Source: Sipunculus nudus (Eukaryota > Annelida > Sipuncula > Golfingiida > Sipunculidae). From it: DNA of 64,000 nt. Positions within the stretch are counted from its first letter, which is position 1; the number at the start of each line of letters is the position of its first letter. A program made the translations under genes and the position numbers. Shown here in pieces: positions 1-11,915 of the stretch. The notes under the pieces are model-generated. The model saw only the letters and a list, made by a program, of their open reading frames with translations, had not been told where the DNA came from and did no database searches. The stretch lies in the NCBI GenBank assembly GCA_026874595.1, contig CM049310.1, forward strand, positions 75,817,056 through 75,881,055, written 5' to 3'.

Positions 1-782
1 TGTGAACTTGACCTTGTGACTCCAATATCAAACAGGTTCTTCCCTTATTGGCAGGCAAGTTATATAAACAAGATGGAAGATTTGGGATGAACAACTTGAC
101 TTAAAATCCACAATCTTTCTAAAAAAAAGTGGGTCCTGTGACCTTGACCTTTGAAATCATGATTCCAAAGTCAAAGAGTTCTTGCGTTAGAGGTGGGCCT
201 ACGCTCTGAATACAACCCGTGACCTCCCAGGGACCTTCCACTCACACGCTGTGAGAAATGGAAGGATTCTTCAGGTTTGGCAAGCAACCAAACACCCAGT
301 AATTCGACACTAGAAAAATAAAACAAAATCTGATCGGCTCAGCATGTAGACAATGCGGAGCTCGTTGTCCGGCACTTCAGGAAAGGGAATTCTCAAACGG
401 GGGGGGGGGGGGGGGGGGAGTAATTAACTGACCTAAGACCACACCAGCAAGTTAGTATAGAGGCTGTCCTGAAAGGTTACGATTGCATCTTGTGTATTCC
501 AACGGGAGTGGTTAAATATTACGCAGGAGGGAATTCCATATAGACAGCACCGCCTGGTGGCCAGATCTGAAGGACAACCGCGGTTTCGTGCAGCCTGCTT
601 ATGGAGCGTAGAGGTGGGCCATATATTAGTAGTTTGAAATCCATATAATAAGTTTGAAATCCATATGTCAATCCAAACTGGAGTTATCCGCAGGATGCAA
701 ATTTGACGGACATAGAAAGAGGAACAGACTGACGGACAGTGTGATTAATATAGGGCATCCGCTTATTCAAGCGGGGCCCTAT
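1..782 (-). mobile_element. Family D repeat, copy 1 (Helentron-like 5' end)
   Basis: TGACCTTGACC-type sequence and GAC-GGACA runs end at a compound hairpin at 750-782: TAGGGC, then CCGCTT-ATTC-AAGCGG, then GCCCTAT. Read on the minus strand this is a 5' terminal inverted repeat folding on itself, as in families A-C. It includes a poly-G run at about 400-418. The other end is outside the window. Confidence 0.5.
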
Positions 783-783
783 A

Positions 784-1533
784 ACAAACACAGGGTTTCA
801 GGACACAGATGAAACCACAGCTGCCAATCTGATAGTATAAATATAATTTGGCAGCTCTAAAAATAAAGGGAAAACTGCATCAAAAGTAGAAAAAATACAG
901 GTTGTGCCACCAGTCTTCAGAAACTGTAGAAACCAATCATAATCAATAAACACACTGGGTTTTCAGGATACTGGATGAAACCACAGCTGAGAAAGTGAAA
1001 TAACTGCTGTCATTTGATGGTCTCAAAAACAGAAAAAAAAACGTTTTCGGGAGCTGACAAAACTAGTCATGGTCAATATTCAAGGTAAGATTTATGGCAA
1101 TCCATGCACTAATAATCAAGATACTGGAGGTTTTTTTTTTATAAATTTTCTAATTATTCTGGGGGGGGGGGGTTACTTACGAGCCCGATATTTCGGAGGA
1201 TACTGGTTGCAGTGACCTAATTCGAGGTTTCCAAAAATATTTTCTATTAACCTACTTGGATATTCAGTTACAAGTTTCTATTGAAAGCGGTTACGATTTG
1301 TGCCCTGCTAACGGACGGGCGACGGACAGCAATCAACGGACGACGGACAAAGTGCCATTCCTATACCTCAGTTCACTTTCAGTCAACTGAGCTAAAAAAA
1401 ATGAAGAAAGGAAAAGGACTTGTCATCATAGACAGTGACCTTTTAATTTTAAAGCTGAACAAGTTGGTCTCGAGTTTGTATACATGTATATGTCTTATTC
1501 ATGTAATATGAACATTATGAATTATAAATGAAA
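784..1533. other. Non-coding gap with family C remnant and poly-G
   Basis: No gene. Holds a 10-G run near 1161-1170 and a truncated family C 5' end at 1285-1393 (TGCCCTGCTAACGGAC..., then the inverted pair around TCAGTCAACTGAGCTA). Two similar segments near 785 and 955 share 'cagg...gatgaaaccacagctg' and may be diverged duplicates. Confidence 0.4.
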
Positions 1534-3251
1534 CTAGATATTTCTTGGCACCGCAGGTGCCAAAATGTCCCCAGACAATTAACCCCCCCCCCCCCCACCC
1601 CTTTAAGAATAGGGTCTCTATCTTCAGCAGCATATACTGACACTTGGCAAGCGACTATAGTTGAGACAACTTGAGAAACAATATTTTTCACCATATATGT
1701 GGGCCAATACGAGAATCACTCTCGAGAAAAGGGGATTAATTTTTACTATAAAAATGGTAGGGTAGCTGGCGCAAACTGTCTGGTTAACGAGAAAACTCTC
1801 CAAGATGGATGTACATGCCAAATTGTAGACCAACACATTGAACAACTGCTCAGATATGAGCAATTTTCACCTTAACCAAATGTACGGATGGACACCACAC
1901 AAAAAAAAATGGCAAGTGGCGCCACCAATCTTGAGTACAATTTGGAAGTGGCCAAGATCTATTGACATGAACAGTTTCAGACCAATAGGCACACCACTCC
2001 TAAGAAAAGAGCATTACTTAATTCTACGGAAACAGGAAGGTAGGTGGCGCCACCTGTCTGGTTTACGGCAAAATTTTCCAAAATGGATAGACATGCCAAA
2101 TTTAAGACCAATACCTTGAACCACTCCGGAGATAGGAGCAATTTTCACCCGATGCACATGTACTGATGGACGCCACAGCAAAACAATTGCAGATGGCGCC
2201 ACCGGTCTTGGGTACAAGATTGAGGAGTCCAAGATCTATGGATATGCACCATTTCAGGCCAATAGGGCGAATTACTCTTAAGAAAAGGGCATTAATTTAT
2301 TCTACAAAAACGGGAAGGTAGGTGGCGCTACCTGTATGGTTTACGGATAAACTTTCCCAGATAGATGGACATTCATACCAAATTGCAGACCAATACTTTG
2401 AACCACTCCGGAGATATGAGCAATTTTCAGTCTTGAATACAAGATGGAGATACCCAAGATCAATGGACATGCATAATTGCAGCCCAATCTTTCCATTAGT
2501 TTTAGACTTAAAATGCTCACAGTACTGTCAAGTGGCAATGATAGGGTACTAGTATTTAAAAACAAAAAATAAGAAAAAGACAGTGGGTGGCGCCACCTGT
2601 CTGCCGCAGAAGACAAAGCTATCCAAGATCTTCGCTTAATTTGAAATTTGGACCAATCCATGCATCCCCTATTGAGATATTATGATTTTGTGTGATTTTC
2701 ACCATATATGGCAATATTCATGGTCAACGCCACTCTCATAGGAAAGGTCATGACCCTAATTTAAATTTAATATACATCATCCCATTACCAAAGCCATGTA
2801 CATGCATAATATCAAAGGAATCTGTCCATTAGTTTTTAACTTATAATGCTCACAGTACAGCTAAGTGGCAATGATGGGGGTATAAACGGCATGGAAACAA
2901 AAAAAAGGATAATAGGTGGCGCCACCAGTTTCCGGTACATGACAACACAATCCAAGACCTTTGGTCAACTTAGAGTTTTGATCAAGCCATGCAAGATTTC
3001 TTGAGATATTTAGAATTTGTGTGATTTCCCCCCATAAAGGACCTATTCAAAGTCAAGGTCACTCTCCTAATAAAGGTTATGACCCCATTTTCAATAGGCT
3101 TCGTCCTCTCACCCATATCTATGAACTTGTCAAGTTTGGTAAAGATCCGTGAAATATTTTTTGAGTTATCGCGTCCAAAACAAATATCTGCGGCAGCGGC
3201 GGCGTCGCGACAGTGCTTAAACCATAGTATCCCGACATTGTTTGGGGATAC
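1534..3251 (-). mobile_element. Family A Helentron-like element, copy 1
   Basis: Left (3' on minus): CTAG at 1534-1537, then the perfect hairpin TGGCACCGCAGGTGCCA at 1546-1562 and a degenerate subterminal repeat (TGTCCCCAGAC). Right (5' on minus): hairpin at 3227-3251 ending TTTGGGGATAC. Inside are repeated GGTGGCGCCACC palindromes (2045-2945) and units sharing 'caccatatatgg'. Flanks are A on the plus strand at both ends, i.e. T^T on the minus strand. No protein coding; non-autonomous. Confidence 0.65.
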
Positions 3252-3264
3252 AAGGATGACTATA

Positions 3265-3310
3265 TATATGTATGTGTGTGTGTCACAGTGTGTGTGTGTG
3301 TGTGTGTGTT
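3265..3310. repeat. (TG)n/(TA)n microsatellite
   Basis: Alternating TATATA then TGTGTG, interrupted by TCACAG, directly right of family A copy 1. Such microsatellites are common beside Helentron-like elements. Confidence 0.8.
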
Positions 3311-5337
3311 ACACAATGTTTGCAGACTCGTACCACAGCCAATTACAAGGTGTATAACTTTAATATGAGTGATTGATCAATTTCCGGGATTTATTCATGA
3401 GGATAAACGTATCCTGACAAAACCTCAATTTCAGGACCAGACAAGTGCACATCTTCCATGCACAGTTGCACAAATAAGGGACGAATACACGTTAAATTGC
3501 ACCCTGTAACATGGATAATGGCATGTGCACACATTCTATGAAAGAATAAATCGGTAGAATTTGCCAAAGAGGAAGTCTCTTAGATGAAGTCCACACCAGC
3601 ACAAGGATGCGATCGAAAACTACTTGAGGAGCCTGCAGAATAGCTAGCGATATAGTAGAACAACCTTAGAAAGTAAATTAACTGAGACGTCTTGAAGACC
3701 ACCAAAGTAGAAGACCTAAACTTCACCTTATGAACAAGCATGAAGAAACGTTGTGTAGGCCAGCAAGGAGATCCAGTGCAGCATGGCCCTGACTCAGATA
3801 AAATACATCTTGGAGCCGTGAAACCCAGATGACACAATCATGGTAACGGTCCTGACAGACTTTTTTTTGCATTAAATCTAAAATAGAGAAGAGTTTCTCA
3901 AAGAACGGAAGAAGAGATGTATCGTCAAAGAAGACAGGTACATATGGCTGCTCTCACAACGTAGCAAAATACGTGAAAGGATCTAAAGAGCTATACACTA
4001 AGAACTGAAGATGGTAAAGGCAGGGTTCCGACTAGAGCCATATCGACCCTCTGACCTTACGACCAGATTACTGGCTGTCATCTAGGTCTGAGGAACGCAT
4101 TATAAGGCCCCATGAAGTTGCAAATATTTTCGTCATTTCTGACAACGCCTCATGTCCTACAGGTACACTGTCAATTTACATAAACCAGACTTATTGTTAG
4201 AATTTTTAGTGTACTTTCTAACAACACCAAACGTGAGCGAAAACAGGTCCGTTTTAACTCAGGATATTGCTAAATCCTCCGCATAATTGTTAAATTTGGA
4301 CGGGTTACGGGTTACATGACGCAGCCAACTTGTACGCGATACATGAAACGACTCGATAGCATAGAGATGGGGTTTCAGTTTTGGGTTGTGAGTTCACATG
4401 TATCCTCTTGTGTTAATTCATCATTCGTAGTATAATGTTAAGATTATGGGCTGTTTACCACAATATGAATGCAACATGATGGAAGACAACTGCGATGCAT
4501 TCCTCGATATTGCTTGTATCACGACTCAAGTAGGCTTATTAGCCCAACTAACATTGCCTACCGAGTCGGGTTGTCACGGCTAGGTTCCAGACTTGGACAT
4601 AGAAAGATCTTGCCCTGACCAGACTATCCTCACCGAGTAGTCTCTTCCATGACCATCGACTCTCTACATCAATTTCGTAGATTTATGGAAAGCATAGTCC
4701 ACAGGAATATCACACGGTTGTACTGAAGGCACTCCAGTAATATAAATTTGCCAAATTATCCACAGCAACGACCTTTTAGAACCCTTCGCTATCAGTTAAT
4801 ACAGGATAAAAACAAGGATTTTTTTTTGTTCAAGCAATTTTCTCCCTTTCAGAACTGGGCCATGTAGACAGAAGTTGATTGGAAATCGTAAATGCACCTG
4901 GACCTTATGCTGAAGCTAGAAGACCTAACCTTCGGCATCTGAATTATATTGCAAAAGCTTATATTTACATCATTACAGAACAAGCAGAATGCATTTTCCC
5001 CATGTGCCAGTATGTAAACGGCGAAGGCCTCAAAATCCATCTTTGGTGGCGGTGGTTGGCCTCTGGTAACTTTCTTGGCGCCCCTCTTTTCTGCCTAAAA
5101 TATCTGGAAATTAGACTAATGTTCGCTTAATACCGAAAAGCAGCGCCGTAATTTGCGTTTTGCAAGGATTGTGTACAAAGTTCACTGGATCACTTATTAA
5201 ACTTGGCCAGGGTGTTAAGCCACCCCTGAGATCCTGAATGGGCCACCTGGCAAGGGTCAAAATCAAACTGCACAACGACATAGAAAATGTTTGTCACATA
5301 CACGATTCAACAACTCCATTTACTGGTAATGTCACTG
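3311..5337. other. Unassigned non-coding stretch
   Basis: Moderate GC, no exon-like pattern and no family I can name. The phrase AGAAGACCTAAAC/ACCTTC occurs at about 3707 and 4917, hinting at an old duplication or decayed element. Short open frames on both strands (for example 3580-3837 minus, 4879-5130 plus) have no recognisable motif. Confidence 0.4.
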
Positions 5338-5340
5338 TAA

Positions 5341-5782
5341 AGCCGCGTGTCCACTTGTGCGGACGCGGTGCGTGTGCAATGCGGATACGTATTGTGGCAA
5401 TATGCAGGACTGATTGATATTAATGCTGAAAGTGAACACCAGGTGGCGTTAGTGACTTTGTGGCACATGTTACATGCTTTGACTTTGCTCACATATAGTA
5501 TGTAAGTTTTATGAACAATTAAACTATTGAACACGTATGCGGATATTTTGTGTGTGTCCATTAGATATGTTTTTCATAGCGTTTTTAGGTCTTTCACTCT
5601 GTTTCACCTCTACCAAATGGCACGTTTCTGCATGCTTTCCGTACCCGCTGCTACATAGTCCGGTTTAAAAAAAGTATCCGTTTCCGCATTCCGCACCGCA
5701 TAAGTGGACACACTCCTTCTTTATTCCATATGCGCGATTTAAAACGCGTCCGCATCCGTACCGCATAAGTGGACCCGCAGCT
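5341..5782. mobile_element. MITE with TAA target duplication (PIF/Harbinger-like)
   Basis: Left end AGCCGCGTGTCCACTTGTGC is inverted at the right end (GCATAAGTGGACCCGCAGCT) with few mismatches. TAA flanks both ends (5338-5340 and 5783-5785); a 3-bp TWA duplication is typical of PIF/Harbinger. The right arm is partly duplicated inside (5685-5710). No transposase coding. Confidence 0.7.
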
Positions 5783-5785
5783 TAA

Positions 5786-6840
5786 CAATGGCTCTGGGAC
5801 TGACAGGCACAATAGAAGAGCCGTATGCTACAATGGAAAGGAATCCTTTTAATAATAATAAAAGATGTTAAATCCAGATTACTTCAAAATTCAATGTTTT
5901 TTCCTTGGGGGCTATCAAACCTCAATAAAAATTTAAACAAAGTCTGCCCAGTCCTATTGGCGTAAATCTATTGACAAGCAAACCAAACTAGAGGACCTGG
6001 TTTTAGTGACACAAAAACAACTGTATATCTCCCTGACTACGGGCCTCACTTTCCCAAATTTGAGGGGAAAAAATTGCCCCTTCAAAAGTTTGGTGTTAAC
6101 TTAAATCCTGGATTTCTAAAGATTTGACCTTGTATGTTGATGATCAAGGTACCCAAGTTATAAAGTGATCCGAGATTCATCTGGTTTGACCTTGGAGATC
6201 CAGGTGAAGGTCACCAGGTTTGACCGTTTCGAGCTCCTCAAGGAACTTGATTAAAACAATTAGTGATTCAAATTTGAGGAAAAAATATGTTATACTTCAA
6301 AAGTAATAGGGTTCACAAACAATTCTATGTCAGCCTATTTGACCTTGATAATGAAGGTCACGGTCATCATTTTTTAACTTGTCTGAGATAATGGTAGAGA
6401 CAATTCACAAGTTGAGTTTCATGAAAATACATCAAGTGGTTAAAATGTTATAGCGTTCAAAAATAATTTCTATCCTGGCTGATTTGACCTTGAAGATCCA
6501 GGTCACCAGTTTTCGAGCTCCTGAAGGTGATCAAAACAGTTAGTGTTTAAAATTTGAGGGGAAAATATGCGATACGTAAAAAGTTACGGAGTTCACCAAA
6601 ACATTCTATTTTGGCCTATTTGACCTTGATGATAAAGGTCAAGGTCACCGGTTTTCGAACTCGTCCGAGACTTTGGTATAAACAATTTATATTTAAAATT
6701 TCATGAAAAAATGTTGACTTGTTCAAAAGTTATCGCGTTCACAAGACATGACACAGACGACGACGACAGACCAAACACTATAGGTCTCCCCCCATAGGGA
6801 AGGAAGACATAATAACATAACAAGTAAAACATATCTCGCC
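5786..6840. repeat. Diverged TTGACCTTGAnGATCC repeat array
   Basis: From about 6115 to 6750, units carrying TTTGACCTTGA(A/T)GATC-AAGGTCACC recur roughly every 130-180 bp and close with a CAGACGACGACGACAGACC tail, like the related stretch near 37300-37620. The first 330 bases show nothing clear. Confidence 0.55.
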
Positions 6841-7330
6841 TCGGGCAACAGAACCAAGACTCGCGTACGCAGCAACTGAAATACCTGTTGCTATTTATAG
6901 ATCGAACGTTTAGCGTTACCAGATGGGCATCGAGAATCTGGCCAATCAAAGAAAGGCTTGTAAACTTATCCCGTTTCTGGAGCACGTGTTCATGCTCAGA
7001 CGGCGGGTGAAGTTTTGAATTGTTTACTATTTACACACGTTGGTTTGGATTGGCAATTTGACTTTGGACCAATCACTTGCAGGCTTGTTCATTATTCATG
7101 GGACAACCACCAGAGCAGTTTGAAAAAGCAAGATCTCCAACGACGAAGCTTCCATAGTATCGTTCATTAGCAGATGGTGATACAGGTCTCAACAATTGTC
7201 CTGCAAACGGGTTCCAACCAAGAAGGGCATGGATAATACTAGACATCAGTTTCCCCAACTCCTACAGTAGCCCCATTAACCCTGGAAACGACCGAACATT
7301 TGCTAGGTTAATAAACCTGAAGGAAAGACC
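6840..7330. other. Unique CpG-containing segment between repeats
   Basis: Bounded on the left by a TTGACCTTGA repeat. Contains the promoter-like block, two more CCAAT motifs near 7050-7075, and a minus-strand open frame (7073-7258, no ATG start before residue 5) of non-repetitive composition including IIHALLGWNPFAGQLLRP. I do not recognise this peptide; it may be a gene remnant or chance. Confidence 0.3.
6868..6950 (-). promoter_or_regulatory. Promoter-like CCAAT + TATA/MEF2 arrangement
   Basis: On the minus strand a CCAAT box in reverse orientation (ATTGG; genomic CCAAT at 6942-6946) stands about 45 bp before TATAAATAG (within CTATTTATAG, 6891-6900), and a TTTCAGTTGC initiator-like stretch follows about 25 bp on. 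CTATTTATAG also fits the MEF2 consensus. The CpG-containing sequence contrasts with the flanks. No coding exon was recognised downstream. Confidence 0.3.
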
Positions 7331-7849
7331 AGTAAGTAAAGAAGTGGGTTACAATGAATCTACACTCCTACAGCAATGCCCTCAAGCAATCTATGCTATT
7401 GGTTTATTCCATTAAACCATTGCTTACACAGGCAGCATTTGCCAAAGACTGCCAACAGGGGACCTACTTTATTGGTTCTGTGCCAAGTATTAAGACTTGG
7501 CTTAACCCTGGGATGCCCCAAAAATTGGCTCTGTGCCAATGCCTGGTGGTGTTCTGTGGCAAGTGCTCCTTTAAAGGCAATTAATAAATGAAATTAATCA
7601 GTACAAGACATGCCATGAGTACTGCATAAGAACTTTAAATACAGCTTGTCTGGTATACAGCTTTACAGAAAAGGGCCTAAGTTCACACGTTTGTGGGTTA
7701 CCATGAACATAGACTTAATCTTGAATAGATAGGGCTTACACATATCATACACAAACACACATGGTAACCACTTTAACATATTCTCATGACTAAAATAGCA
7801 AGCAAAAAAAAGACAAAGACAAGTAAAGATGAATTATTATTTACCAAAA
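7331..7849. other. Unassigned stretch with TTGGC/GCCAA motifs
   Basis: Between about 7400 and 7570 there are many TGCCAA/TTGGC words in both orientations and two overlapping open frames on the plus strand without recognisable motifs. Possibly a decayed short repeat. No gene is supported. Confidence 0.3.
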
Positions 7850-9406
7850 ATAGCAAGCATTTATTTGCACGTCTGTACATTCAATGAATTGACACATAAT
7901 ACTCATTCACATCTGAAGTCTATAAATAATGTTACCTTCAAACACAACTCCAATGTTCCAACCAGTACATGCAAAGTCTATACAAATACAGGCAACTGGC
8001 CTGTAAGGTTAACCTTATGCTATACCACGGGATCATATATTAACTCCACCCATCATCTATACACACATATACAATGCAGTTTCACCACATTGAACAATAA
8101 TACAAGATCAACAAATTTCCTAATGAAGTAGTTTGGACAAGACAAGTTACTGTTGGATACCCATTGTGAAGTAAAGTAAATACAAAGTGATTTTTGTAAT
8201 ACTTTTGCTTGAATACACATTACACACATTACACACATACATGTATACCTATAGGATTCATTCTGCCAATAAATAACTAGCGACTACTAATTAAAATGCC
8301 GGATGCCATTATAATCCATACTGATTTGTCTGTTGTCGATTTCTGGTGCCCTCAAAAATTTGCCATTTGTAAACATATTTCCAATATCTCTATTTATTCA
8401 TCAACACAAATTGATCACAACTTTCATTAACATTTAAAACTGATACTGATTGCTGAGTTTGTTAATTTTGCATGCACTGTGTTAACTACTGACACTCCCA
8501 TCCTACCCCCTCAAATGTGATAACTTGTAATGAAAGGAAAATACCAAACCTGTTTAAAAAGATACAAAGATGGACATACTTGATGGTTACATTGGTGTAC
8601 CTGCATCTGGAAATCATATATTATGCTCATGCTATCATAATAGCTATAATATTTGCACTTGCCAAAGGCAGTCACTGTAACACTGTGGTTTTAAACTTCA
8701 TGGTCAAATGAATTTTCCCTCAGTTTGAGGCTTCCTCAAAAGTTCAGCTACTGGAATTAATAATCTTAAGTTATTATATTTACAAGCCCTCATAGCTGGT
8801 TCAAGCAATAAAACAGTACATTATTACAAAAAAAAAAAAAACAAAAAAAAAATACCAGAAAATATACTTGTATTCTAGAAAACTTTTTTTGTGTGTTTTA
8901 CATTCAAACTTACAAGTGTCTGAGCAGTAGTTTCAAGAGGTGGTGGATAATTTTGTATCCTTGGTATGAAATCTTGGCATATTTTTAGCCTTTTTCTAAT
9001 CATATAAGATGGATGATATCCAAGTGAATGGTTCATTCCCAATATGAAGACATATGTATCATGTAATAATATCAGATACTGTGGCAGAAAAATCTAATTA
9101 CAGATAAAAATGTGATGATATGGCATAAACACTCTTCTATTACACACACAATGATAAATGCAAGTAGGTCAATTCAATATAGCACTGAATAAATATAGCA
9201 CAATGTAATAGCACTCAATAAATATTAATGCTACCCTGAACTTTATATCCATGGAACATTGTAACAATCATCAACCAAAAATGACAGTCCTTGCTAATTT
9301 GCCAATCGGAATCTGACATCTTCTCTCACATAGATGCATGCTCCAGAATAAGTAAATTTTCAAGTGAAGTGTACTTCATTTCATTTTATATAGCTGACAC
9401 TATGCT

Positions 9407-9481
9407 TCAGAATGGCACTTCTCTTGCAATGTTTCAGAATGATACTTCTCTTGCAGTGTCTCAGAATGACACTTCTCTTAA
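9407..9481. repeat. 27-bp minisatellite, about 2.8 copies
   Basis: TCAGAATGxxACTTCTCTTG followed by CA(A/G)TGT(T/C) repeats three times with few changes. The period is a multiple of three, which alone creates an open frame; no gene is implied. Confidence 0.8.
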
Positions 9482-11653
9482 GAGTGCAATGATAATGTTA
9501 GCATCAAAACTGTAGGTGTTTTTATTCTCAAACAGGCATAAATGTAAAACATTTAGCTTTGACCATATGAAACAGACAATTCTTCCATTTTCACTTTTCA
9601 AAAAAGATATTATTGCATATTTTTTCTTAGAAACAGAAAAACTTAATATTTTCACTTCAATTCCAGGATTATTTCCTGTACCAGAAGATGAAAAAAGCAG
9701 CTTAAATTACGATCTTGCACATGTATTATTTTGCTCACATTTAACTGGTAATCATCAAAGTAGCAAGCCATGACAAACTGCAGAACTGTGAGAGTAAAAA
9801 AATTTCTGTTCAAAACTTGTGGATGTTACTCAAGGTTGACAGAAGGAGAACCATATGTACAAATTATATACATTATGATATAAATAATGATCATCAATAC
9901 AGCAAGGTGCACTTTTTTTTACAATTTTCCTATGCAATACATCTTGTTTAAATACCATATAGCTATGGTAAAGTTTTTTTTTTTTTTTAGAATGCATGAC
10001 AGAGGAACATCACTTCTTAATGTTCACAACTGCATTTTTGACACTGGAATGCTAATGGTCGGGCAGAAAGCCAGAGGGGTTTTATAGAATTTAAAATTAT
10101 TAAAATATATGTGCCTGGCAGCCAGGTAGCCCTGCATCAGTTTTAACTTTAGTACAGCATGTTTAGACTTATTTGAACTGCACTGACGTTTTACTTAAAC
10201 GCCTTGATAATCTCCTAATATCCGTGTTCTTCACGCGAAACCTTGTTAGTTTGTTGTAACTTTTAATGATGATTGCATTTTTTTACATCAATTCTTGAGT
10301 CATTGATAATAACATTGGATCTTGTCAGAACCATAAATCAAATCAGAAAAAATTGCAAACTCTGATATAGTGATAGTTATTTAAATGTCACACCAGCCCT
10401 ACCATACATGGCCATACATTCATCCATTATAGTAAAGCTTCACCTAATGACCACCTGTTTTGCAACAACCTCAAAATATCTTTTATTGTTCTTTATATAA
10501 GACCTCACTTAAGAGGACCACCTTGAAAATGCAACTACTTTATCAAGGTCTCATGGTCGTAATTTAAAAGTTTTATTGTACAACAAACATCACCTACAGC
10601 AGGCCATGGGCATTATTTTCAAAGTAAGGGAGAGCCTAACATTATGTGCTGGTATCTGGATTAATTTGATTATACTAACAACTGTACAAGGTGTGAACAA
10701 CAAATGGACATAATGTATTTGCATATTCGGTTCACAATACCCCACTTGATTTGGAACTGAATAGATTGAAATCATTCATCTCCCTCCCACAAAAATAATT
10801 CCATTCATAACAAAAAAGCAAAATGGAAGAAACTTACAGCTCATTAAATTAACTCCTCACTTGGCAGAATGTCTGATACCAGCAGTAGTGACCTAGATAT
10901 AAAATGAAAAGTAGCACATGATACGTACTACTAGTGTACAGAGAATGAACTACCAGAATTTTGTTTTGTGCACACATTATGCACTGATAACAAGTTACCT
11001 ATTATGCCAGTAATTGCGTAATGTTGCACAATTTTTTTTTTTTTTTAATTTCACTTTCAATATGTAGTACCTACTTAATGATGAATATGACAAATTTTTT
11101 TAGTAGTGGCAACAAATACAACAGTTCATCACAAAGTTGGTCTATTCCATCCCAGTTCACATGTATATCTAATTATACACTTGTTGGCTTTATATTAACT
11201 AGGTTAAGATTTTTACTTTTTCAGTGTTTCACAAGGGTTGCATTTTCACAATCTAACCATAGAGTAACCAACACAGGGAATTTCCATAGTTATATTAAAT
11301 ACTTCATATGGATTAAAGTCTTAACTACTTGATAGGGACCCTACAGAAAATGGATCTAACAAAATTGTTCATTTTTGGCAGATAATATAATTGATCTTTG
11401 TTCTAAAGGTGACATAAAATTTGTTATTATTCAAATTTCAATACTCTGCCTCTCAAATTTTGATGCTACAGGCATGGATAACAAACAATCAGGCTATATA
11501 TAGTGTGACTTATTACCAACTTCGATGAGACAAAACAAAGGTTTTATTTTCTCTGTTATTTCACTTTCATAAAAAAAAGTTTTTATATCTCACAAACGTA
11601 AAAGCCAAACAAACTAATTATTGCTCATTTAAGTCCCTTGCCGCTTTTTTTAT

Positions 11654-11915
11654 TACACTCCTCACGCAGCCGTTATACACTGCAGTTGTCACTGATCTCT
11701 CTGATGACCCCGTTTCCGACAAAGGGCCAAGAATCAGACCAACGAGAGCAAGTGTATCACTGTTTTCAGACCAGTGAGGGCAGGGGACACTTGTTTAAAA
11801 TTTGGAGCTGGATGCACAATGGGATATCCTGCTCTCATTGGTCTGTATAAAGCAACAGTTAAATGTAAACAGATCAGGGACGACTGCAGAGTATAACCAC
11901 TGCGTGAGGAGCGTA
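11654..11915. mobile_element. Palindromic MITE with TTTAT duplication
   Basis: Left arm TACACTCCTCACGCAG... and right arm ...CTGCGTGAGGAGCGTA are inverted over about 45 bp. A second inverted pair, CAGACCAACGAGAGCA against TGCTCTCATTGGTCTG, lies nearer the centre, so most of the element folds on itself. TTTAT flanks both ends (11649-11653, 11916-11920). Superfamily unknown. Confidence 0.7.

Noticed and set aside
9291-9515. Open frame with repeated QNDTSLA
   Set aside because: Created by a 27-bp minisatellite whose period is divisible by three; no gene context.
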